From Anaerolentibacter hominis (lineage in GTDB: Bacteria; Bacillota; Clostridia; Lachnospirales; Lachnospiraceae): a stretch of DNA of 22,569 bases. Positions 1-4,705 of this stretch are shown here, one piece after another; the stretch's first letter is position 1, and the number at the start of each line of letters is the position of its first letter. The notes below the pieces were generated by a model. That model saw only the letters and a program-made list of their open reading frames with translations, had not been told where the DNA came from and did no database searches. Location of the stretch: the NCBI RefSeq assembly GCF_032380675.1, contig NZ_JAWDIX010000007.1:1-22569 (forward strand), written 5' to 3'. The position numbers and the translations under genes were made by a program.

Positions 1-17
1 CTTTCAGGGAAAGATAA

Positions 18-89
<72 letters not shown>

Positions 90-126
90 GTAAGGCGGGA
101 GAGGCCTGAGAGAAGAAGAGAGAAAC

Positions 127-198
127 GGCTCCGTGGTCAAGCGGTTAAGACATCGCCCTTTCACGGCGGTAACACGGGTTCGATTCCCGTCGGAGTCA
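127..198 (+). tRNA. tRNA-Glu (TTC anticodon)
   Basis: Acceptor strands are 127-133 (GGCTCCG) and 191-197 (CGGAGTC). The anticodon stem TCGCC/GGCGG encloses the anticodon TTC at 160-162. The T arm contains GGTTCGATTCC and the discriminator is A198. CCA is not encoded. It lies 37 bp after tRNA-Asn in a purine-rich spacer with no visible promoter, consistent with one polycistronic tRNA transcript. Confidence 0.96.
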
Positions 199-214
199 CT
201 ACAAAAGTTAATAC

Positions 215-285
215 GGCGACATAGCCAAGTGGTAAGGCGCGGGTCTGCAACACCCTTATCGCCGGTTCAAATCCGGCTGTCGCCT
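215..285 (+). tRNA. tRNA-Cys (GCA anticodon)
   Basis: Acceptor strands are 215-221 (GGCGACA) and 278-284 (TGTCGCC). The stem GGGT/ACCC region encloses the anticodon GCA at 247-249. Discriminator U73 (T285) is the base expected for cysteine tRNAs. CCA is not encoded. It lies 16 bp after tRNA-Glu and ends just before a strong terminator, so it is the last gene of the cluster. Confidence 0.96.
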
Positions 286-288
286 TTT

Positions 289-321
289 AAGATCCGAAGA
301 ATAATCTTCGGATCTTTTTTT
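289..321 (+). terminator. Rho-independent terminator of the tRNA cluster
   Basis: A perfect 12-bp stem (289-300 with 305-316, loop ATAA) runs into a T tract ending at 321. It starts four bases after the tRNA-Cys gene. The opposite strand lacks a T run after the hairpin, so it works for plus-strand transcripts. Confidence 0.93.
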
Positions 322-325
322 ATCA

Positions 326-577
326 TGGGAGTAGATAAGACTCCCACCTCTATAGGTAGTGAATAAATAACAAACTCGTCTTGGTGGGAGCCTAATCTCC
401 TTCCAGGATAAAGCCTCCGGCGGATTGCAGAGCCGCACAGATGTATTATGTCATGTAAAGCATGACGTGCGGCTCGCAGCAAGTACGCCGAGGCGTACTT
501 GAATGCTTCGGCGTGCAATGCGTACAAGTCCCGCATGAGTGAGGGGAAGGGGAGCGTTGAAGTGAGCTTGCCCACTT
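326..577 (+). ncRNA. candidate structured non-coding RNA, possibly of the raiA type
   Basis: No convincing protein is encoded here, but the sequence is packed with perfect hairpins. They are: 326-332/340-346 (loop AGATAAG); 346-349/354-357; a long helix 430-438/467-475 stacked on 450-455/461-466 with an 11-nt bulge; 481-488/493-500 with a CGAG loop; 503-506/511-514 closing a C(UUCG)G tetraloop; 518-522/532-536; and 560-564/573-577. The segment 341-348 can pair with either 326-332 or 383-390, which gives mutually exclusive folds. Size and composition fit a large clostridial structured RNA. The raiA-motif class is my best guess from memory and is not verified. The boundaries are approximate, and the transcription start is unclear because the tRNA terminator ends only a few bases upstream. 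Confidence 0.6.
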
Positions 578-598
578 TGTTCCGTTCCGCATATGTGG

Positions 599-626
599 TT
601 GCAAACCCGGAGGAACATGTTATACT
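599..626 (+). promoter_or_regulatory. sigma-A type promoter of the TetR gene
   Basis: A -35 box TTGCAA (599-604) and a -10 box TATACT (621-626) are separated by 16 bp. They lie 33 bp upstream of the regulator's start codon. The promoter sits directly after the structured RNA region. Confidence 0.65.
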
Positions 627-659
627 ATGAGAATAAAGTTTACATTCGGGAGGTAGTCT

Positions 660-1232
660 ATGTCAGATTCTCTTATCACAAAGAAAGCTATAGCAGAGGG
701 ATTAAAAAAGCTGACGGCACAAAAGAACTTTGCCAGGATTACGGTATCCGATATTACAAATATATGTGGTCTGAACCGGCAGACTTTCTATTATCACTTT
801 CAAGATAAATTCGAGCTTCTGAACTGGATTTATTATAATGAAGGATTTTGCAATGTGATTGATGGTATCAATCTGGATAACTGGGATCAAAAAGTTTTGG
901 GACTGTTGAGACAGATGCGTGTGGAGCAGGGATTTTACAGCAATACAATAAAGAATGAGGGGGAGTGCTTTCAGGATTATCTCTGGAATATATGCCGTAC
1001 TCTCTTTCAGGAAGCAATGGAGAAGCTGGATGTCCATCATGTAGTACCCGAAGAAGATAAGTTATCCTATGCCGGGTTTTTCGCCTATGGTATCTGCGGA
1101 GTGATTATGGATTGGGTAAAAAGGGGTATGAAAGAAGAGCCTGAAAAAATTGCAGGTCAGTTAAAGAAACTGGCCCGCAATTGTGAGAAGTTTGCCTATG
1201 AGCGGTATCTGGAAGAAAATGAGCTGCTATAA
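660..1232 (+). CDS. TetR/AcrR-family transcriptional regulator, DhaS-like type
   Basis: This 190-residue protein has an N-terminal TetR helix-turn-helix at about residues 9-50, with the recognition-helix region reading ITVSDITNICGL followed by NRQTFYYHFQDK, the typical TetR Y-Y-H-F signature. The C-terminal half has the pattern of the TetR_C_8 group, which includes the dihydroxyacetone-kinase regulator DhaS: an aromatic/Gly-rich helix then WVKRGMKEEPEKI near residues 150-170. That group binds a ligand or partner through this half. The ATG is preceded by GGGAGG at 648-653 with 6-nt spacing. It is monocistronic with its own promoter and runs convergently into the small minus-strand ORF. Its target is not evident from the sequence; the DhaS likeness is to the fold and does not prove the same ligand. 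Confidence 0.88.
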   Translation: MSDSLITKKAIAEGLKKLTAQKNFARITVSDITNICGLNRQTFYYHFQDKFELLNWIYYNEGFCNVIDGINLDNWDQKVLGLLRQMRVEQGFYSNTIKNEGECFQDYLWNICRTLFQEAMEKLDVHHVVPEEDKLSYAGFFAYGICGVIMDWVKRGMKEEPEKIAGQLKKLARNCEKFAYERYLEENELL

Positions 1233-1484
1233 GTGAAACTGTTCCAGAGACCATTGATAAATGCATTTTAAATCAGTAGTCTTGATAAGATTCTGCAATT
1301 CTCTGCAGAGTCTTATTTTTTCTTGTTCAGAAGGCGATTCATGATTTATGGTCAATCCGAAATCAAGAATATTTCGTGCGGTACGCTCTGCGGATTTTGA
1401 TTTTCCCCTCAATAAATGGGACAGGCCGGTATAAAAAGCTGCCTGTTTTATTTTTCGATCCAAGGTCATAGTACTGCGCCCCAT
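1227..1484 (-). CDS. small hypothetical helical protein
   Basis: I do not recognise this 85-residue ORF. It is basic at the N terminus, likely all-helical, and includes the stretch KIKQAAFYTGLSHLLRGKSK. Codon use looks natural and no other ORF competes for the interval, so it may be genuine. Its 3' end overlaps the end of the TetR gene by 6 bp, convergently. The start is uncertain: the ATG at 1484 has no ribosome binding site, while the internal ATG at 1469 has a weak GGGG about 10 nt upstream. The frame stays open for only a few codons upstream, to a stop near 1503-1505, so it could also be a 5'-truncated remnant next to the recombinase locus. Confidence 0.45.
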   Translation of the reverse strand: MGRSTMTLDRKIKQAAFYTGLSHLLRGKSKSAERTARNILDFGLTINHESPSEQEKIRLCRELQNLIKTTDLKCIYQWSLEQFHL

Positions 1485-1490
1485 TTCAAA

Positions 1491-1510
1491 TAAGATATGC
1501 TTTTATCTTA
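1491..1510. repeat. 7-bp inverted repeat downstream of the recombinase
   Basis: TAAGATA (1491-1497) and TATCTTA (1504-1510) form a perfect inverted repeat around a 6-bp spacer. On the minus strand it is followed by a short T run, so it may be a weak terminator for the recombinase. The heptamer TAAGATA also forms the centre of the palindrome at 3201-3227. Confidence 0.4.
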
Positions 1511-1563
1511 AATCTTCCTGCAGTTATCTGCTATAGACATAATCTATTGTTTGTCTAATTAAT

Positions 1564-1586
1564 TGACGGTAAATGTGACGGTAAAT
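1564..1586 (+). repeat. paired 11-bp direct repeats, possible recombinase arm sites (3' side)
   Basis: TGACGGTAAAT occurs at 1564-1574 and exactly again at 1576-1586, a 12-bp period. It lies 5 bp past the recombinase stop codon. A related pair with the same orientation and period lies upstream of the recombinase at 3020-3040. This resembles the paired arm-type sites bound by the N-terminal domain of Tn916/lambda-type integrases. Confidence 0.55.
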
Positions 1587-1590
1587 AAAA

Positions 1591-2832
1591 TTAAGATGGT
1601 TCCCTGTTATAAAAATGATCCGGACTGGATAAAACACCCTCCAGTTTCTTCATTTCATTTCTTTTATGCTCGTTCTGAGAGTGGACATAACGGCGCAGGG
1701 TAGTTTCTACATGAGCGTGTCCCAACAGCTCGCTGAGGGTCTTTGGGTCCATTCCAAGCTCAATTGCCCTGGTGGCAAAGGTATGTCTGAGACAGTGGAA
1801 ATTAAAGTGCTCCAGTTCCGCTTTGCGGGCAATTTTCTTAAAGTATCTCTGGTATGCTCTAGGTTCATAAAATGATCCATCATTTTTGCAGATGACAAAT
1901 TGGTCTGGAGGGAGACAATGATCAGGTGCAGCGTGAACAAGCTGATTCAGAAGATGTCCAATCATATTAGGAATCGGTATTGTACGGATGCTTGTTTCTG
2001 TTTTTGGTATTCCCAGTATAATCTTTGTTTTGTAATTCTGCGGTTCTGCCTGATAAACATTCATAATGCGTTGAAGAGTATGCCGTACATGTATACAGTT
2101 GTCTGTAAGGTTGATATCAATCCAGCGCAGCCCCGCAATTTCACCCAGCCTCATACCTGTGTATAAACCGATCCAAATGCTTAATGACAGTGGATGCACT
2201 TCATTAATCAGGACAGATTCCAAACAGCTTTGTTCCTGCTTGGTGAATGCGTGCGTTTCAGGCATTCTACGTTTGGGGATAATAACATTTTTACATGGAT
2301 TTTCATGTATTAGTCCATTTCTCTGTGCCTGACAGAGAGATAAATTAATAATACTGTAGATATCTGTAGTTGTTTTCAGACTTAACCCACCATGACCGTC
2401 CAGCCGTCCGTTTTTGAGTTTGGAGTAGAAAAAGTCATTCAGAAGACTGGAATTTATCTGGGTGAGGGGTATGGTCCCAAGAACCGGAATAATATGGTTT
2501 TGTATTATGCCGGAATAAATGGCATAGGTTGATTCTTTGCAGGAAATGTCAGGCTGACGATACTCCTGAAACCATTTCCACAGCCAGTCACCATAGCGTA
2601 CTGTTTGTATAGAACAGCCAGGAACCGGACTTTGAACGAAAGCAGGAAGGGCAGATGGGAATACTGGCATTTCCATCTGCATAGCACGCAGTTTTTCCTT
2701 TAACATTTTATATGTAGGAGCATAGACGGAACGATATTTGGCTTTATTCGTAAAAGAATCATATCCCTGGAGGACCCGGCCTTCCCATCTCCCATCTTTT
2801 CGTTTGTAAATATTTTCACCTCTGCGCGGCAT
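1591..2832 (-). CDS. tyrosine recombinase / site-specific integrase
   Basis: This complete 413-residue integrase has a small N-terminal arm-binding AP2-like region (residues about 1-45, RRGENIYKRKDGRWEGR), a core-binding SAM-like domain (about 75-180) and a C-terminal catalytic domain (about 190-395). All catalytic residues are visible: Arg in TGMRLGEIAGLRW, His and Arg in HCLRHTFATR, His in LLGHAHVETTL and the nucleophile Tyr in RRYVHS. The domain order fits integrases of the Tn916/lambda type. The ATG is preceded by AAGGAGG (2839-2845) at 6-nt spacing. No excisionase, relaxase, replication or phage gene is nearby, so this is either a minimal element, a remnant, or a recombinase serving local inversion. 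The gene is intact and probably functional. Confidence 0.93.
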   Translation of the reverse strand: MPRRGENIYKRKDGRWEGRVLQGYDSFTNKAKYRSVYAPTYKMLKEKLRAMQMEMPVFPSALPAFVQSPVPGCSIQTVRYGDWLWKWFQEYRQPDISCKESTYAIYSGIIQNHIIPVLGTIPLTQINSSLLNDFFYSKLKNGRLDGHGGLSLKTTTDIYSIINLSLCQAQRNGLIHENPCKNVIIPKRRMPETHAFTKQEQSCLESVLINEVHPLSLSIWIGLYTGMRLGEIAGLRWIDINLTDNCIHVRHTLQRIMNVYQAEPQNYKTKIILGIPKTETSIRTIPIPNMIGHLLNQLVHAAPDHCLPPDQFVICKNDGSFYEPRAYQRYFKKIARKAELEHFNFHCLRHTFATRAIELGMDPKTLSELLGHAHVETTLRRYVHSQNEHKRNEMKKLEGVLSSPDHFYNREPS

Positions 2833-2869
2833 TGAAATCCTCCTTCTTTTCTAATCCCATAATGATCTG

Positions 2870-2983
2870 CATTTCTGAAGAAAAAACAGCATCAATATAA
2901 TTTACCAACATATTCCAGCAAGAAGCAAGTGGAAAAAGATACCAAATGTTTATCAGTAAAATTATATAACTAATTCAGAAATG
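2870..2983. repeat. 10-bp inverted repeat pair around the putative recombinase promoter
   Basis: CATTTCTGAA at 2870-2879 is the exact reverse complement of TTCAGAAATG at 2974-2983, with 94 bp between. The enclosed segment contains the candidate recombinase promoter. A 10-bp match could arise by chance in AT-rich DNA, so this is only a candidate for an invertible segment. Confidence 0.3.
2894..2921 (-). promoter_or_regulatory. possible promoter of the recombinase
   Basis: Read on the minus strand, TTGCTG (2916-2921) and TATATT (2894-2899) are 16 bp apart and point at the recombinase, whose start is about 60 bp downstream. The match is moderate in AT-rich DNA. Confidence 0.35.
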
Positions 2984-3019
2984 TTTTTCAATAGATTTAT
3001 ATTTCTATAACTGAAAAAA

Positions 3020-3040
3020 TGACGGTAATTCTGACGCAAA
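3020..3040 (+). repeat. degenerate direct-repeat pair, possible recombinase arm sites (5' side)
   Basis: TGACGGTAATT (3020-3030) and TGACGCAAA (3032-3040) start 12 bp apart. They match the exact TGACGGTAAAT pair at 1564-1586 in motif, period and orientation. The first copy matches at 10 of 11 positions; the second is weaker. Confidence 0.5.
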
Positions 3041-3128
3041 AACTGCGCCTAACTGCACATAATCAAGTTTTGAAATGAAAAAGTGATTAAAAAAAGACGT
3101 GATTTGCACATTTTCGGTCATCTTATTA

Positions 3129-3157
3129 TTGTCATATGTCAGCTATAATGCTATACT
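3129..3157 (+). promoter_or_regulatory. promoter of the DivIVA-like / signal peptidase / giant-protein operon
   Basis: A -35 box TTGTCA (3129-3134) and a -10 box TATACT (3152-3157) have the ideal 17-bp spacing. This is the best plus-strand promoter upstream of the operon and implies a leader of about 270 nt. A second TATAAT (3144-3149) lacks a suitable -35. Confidence 0.6.
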
Positions 3158-3171
3158 ATTAAAAATAGTAT
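3153..3171. promoter_or_regulatory. dyad overlapping the -10 box, candidate operator
   Basis: ATACTATT (3153-3160) and AATAGTAT (3164-3171) form a perfect 8-bp dyad with a 3-bp centre. It covers most of the -10 element and the expected start point, the usual place for a repressor. The repressor is unknown; the nearby TetR protein is one candidate, but no second copy of the dyad was seen at its own promoter. Confidence 0.45.
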
Positions 3172-3200
3172 GTAGATACGCCGCGATTTAAGTCATTTTA

Positions 3201-3227
3201 TGTCGTAAAGTAAGATACTTTACGACA
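3201..3227. repeat. perfect 12-bp palindrome in the operon leader
   Basis: TGTCGTAAAGTA (3201-3212) and TACTTTACGACA (3216-3227) are separated by only AGA. No T run follows, so it is not a standard terminator. It could be an RNA hairpin in the 5' leader, a binding site, or a recombinase core site (10-bp arms around the 7-bp centre TAAGATA). Confidence 0.55.
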
Positions 3228-3437
3228 ACTTTCAAGGATAAATATACAGATAATTAGAATAGTTGACAGTTAAATACGGAAGTAAGCTGAAGTATTCTGA
3301 TCTGAATTTTCAATATACAAAACCGAATGAAGTTAAGAATTAATATGTGGAATAAATAGAATGTAAGACAGGCATCAGCCAAGGAGAAGGCAGATGGTTG
3401 TCTTAGGCTGTTGTCTGGGAAAGAAGGGGGAACGGAT

Positions 3438-4094
3438 ATGGAGAAAAAGGAACTGGCAAGGATCACATTCCGGACGGGACTGATGGGCTACCAGAAAGAA
3501 GAAGTGATGGACTTTCTGTACGACCTTCTGGAACAGATGGAGGAAGAGAAAAAGGAGCATGAGAGAGAACTGAGGAAGAAAGAGGAAGTGCTTCTATTAT
3601 ATAAGGAAGGAAAAGAAAGCGCGGAGAAGATCTATGAGATGTTCCTGGAGCAGATGAAGAGGAATGAAAGCCTGTACGGGGAGACGAGGGAGCTAAGAAA
3701 AGAAGCGGAGATGCTGAGGGAGAGAAAGAAAGAGCTGGAAGCAGAGCTGTCCGGGTACCGGGAGAGGAAAGCGGAGCGAAGGACAGGAAGGGAAATGCCT
3801 GTATCTGCCGGAAGAGGAATGAGCATCGAAGAGTTCGAGAGCCGGAGCGGAAGGCTGTTAGGAGAGGTATTTGAAGAGGCCAGAAGAGAGGCGGAGGAGA
3901 TCCGGAGAGAAGGAAGAGAAGAGGCAGGGCGGATCAAACGGCAGGCGGAGGAAGAGAGAGAGGAACTGAAGAGACTGGTAAGAAGAAGCCGGGAGGAGCT
4001 GAACCGAAGCGGGGAAGCATACGAGAGGCTGCTGAGTGAGATAGAGGAGCAAGAGAGAGAGGGCCGATGGGAAGAGAGAGGCTTGCAAGGCTGA
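3438..4094 (+). CDS. DivIVA-like coiled-coil protein
   Basis: This 218-residue, Glu/Lys/Arg-rich protein starts with a DivIVA-type motif at about residues 6-31 (LARITFRTGLMGYQKEEVMD, then FLYDLLEQ). The F-x-x-G-x-x-GY-x-x-EEV-x-x-FL pattern is typical of DivIVA/GpsB/Wag31 proteins, which bind curved membrane at poles and septa and scaffold other machines. Two long predicted coiled coils follow, at about 27-110 and 118-205. I chose the ATG at 3438 because AAGGGGG lies at 3424-3430 with 7-nt spacing. The end overlaps the next gene by 28 bp. The operon context suggests a scaffold that localises the secretion or assembly of the giant protein. That role is inferred. A general division DivIVA is less likely because no division genes are nearby. 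Confidence 0.75.
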   Translation: MEKKELARITFRTGLMGYQKEEVMDFLYDLLEQMEEEKKEHERELRKKEEVLLLYKEGKESAEKIYEMFLEQMKRNESLYGETRELRKEAEMLRERKKELEAELSGYRERKAERRTGREMPVSAGRGMSIEEFESRSGRLLGEVFEEARREAEEIRREGREEAGRIKRQAEEEREELKRLVRRSREELNRSGEAYERLLSEIEEQEREGRWEERGLQG

Positions 4095-4636
4095 AGAGGC
4101 TGGTAGAAGAGGAAAGAAGAGAGCTCGGAAAGAGAAGAAGAAGGAGAAGGAGAGCGGTTGTGCTGGCAGGAGCAGCGGCTGTGCTGGCGGTGCTCTACGT
4201 GCTGACGCTGGGAATCGGGATACGGATGGTATGGGGAGATTCGATGTACCCGTCGTACCAGGAGGGAGACGTGATCGTATACCGGAGAGGGAGAGAGATC
4301 GAGGTAGGAGAAGTAGCGGTGATCGAGACGGGGTATGGGAAGCTGCTGAAGAGAGTGGCAGGAAAGAGCGGAGATAAGATAGAGATCGAAGAAGGAAGCG
4401 GGAAGGTAAGAAGGAATGAGGTCACGCAGGAAGAGAAGTATGCGGTAGGAAAAGAGAAGAGTGAGAGCAGCATCGAGTACCCGTATGAAGTAGGGGAAGG
4501 AGAGGTGTTTGTGCTGGGGGATAACAGGGAGAGTTCTCTGGACAGCCGGAGCAGGGAGTTTGGAGTGATAAAGGAAGAGCAGATCAAGGGGAAAGTGGTC
4601 TATGTGTGGAGAAGAGTAAGGAAGCGGATGGAGTAG
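4067..4636 (+). CDS. type I signal peptidase (S26 family)
   Basis: This 189-residue membrane protease removes signal peptides from exported proteins. A basic cytosolic N terminus with seven consecutive Arg (residues 23-29) precedes one membrane segment (about 30-52). Catalytic Ser59 lies in GDSMYPSYQEGD and the general base Lys95 in LLKRVAG. The conserved box E reads GDNRESSLDSR (151-161). Length fits the single-pass Gram-positive enzymes. The ATG at 4067 lies inside the end of the DivIVA-like gene (28-bp overlap, different frame), which suggests translational coupling. The position just before a secreted giant protein suggests a dedicated, SipW-like processing role rather than the housekeeping enzyme; this is inference from gene order. 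Confidence 0.92.
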   Translation: MGRERLARLKRLVEEERRELGKRRRRRRRAVVLAGAAAVLAVLYVLTLGIGIRMVWGDSMYPSYQEGDVIVYRRGREIEVGEVAVIETGYGKLLKRVAGKSGDKIEIEEGSGKVRRNEVTQEEKYAVGKEKSESSIEYPYEVGEGEVFVLGDNRESSLDSRSREFGVIKEEQIKGKVVYVWRRVRKRME

Positions 4637-4705
4637 GGAAAAGACAGAGGAAAGCTCTGAGAAGATAGAGACGGGAAAAGACAAGAAAAAGAAAAGGTGA
4701 GGGAC

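Larger units (their letters stand above)
2833..3437. other. AT-rich intergenic control region between recombinase and surface operon
   Basis: No protein-coding gene is supported in these 605 bp between two divergent genes. The region holds a candidate recombinase promoter (2894-2921), a 10-bp inverted repeat pair flanking it (2870-2879 and 2974-2983), a direct-repeat pair (3020-3040), a good plus-strand promoter with a dyad (3129-3171), a 12-bp palindrome (3201-3227) and about 200 bp of leader with no other clear signal. The TTG at 3411 could extend the next gene's frame by nine codons, but the ATG at 3438 has the proper ribosome binding site. Confidence 0.7.

Noticed and set aside
267..575. 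Minus-strand frame of 102 residues over the region after the tRNA genes
   Set aside because: It runs through a perfect terminator and a series of RNA-like hairpins, has no ribosome binding site that I can see and reads like translated palindromes. A structured RNA on the plus strand explains the region better.
3263..3268. TTGACA as a second promoter for the operon
   Set aside because: A perfect -35 hexamer, but no acceptable -10 box lies 15-19 bp downstream; the nearest TATTCT is 24 bp away.
3632..4684. Minus-strand frame of 350 residues opposite the DivIVA-like and peptidase genes
   Set aside because: It is Ser/Leu/Pro-rich because it is the complement of G/A-rich coding sequence. The plus-strand frames carry clear family motifs, so this is a shadow.
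4697..4705. GTG at 4697 as the start of the giant gene
   Set aside because: It would sit inside the purine-rich ribosome binding sequence that is well placed for the ATG at 4706, and it adds only three residues.
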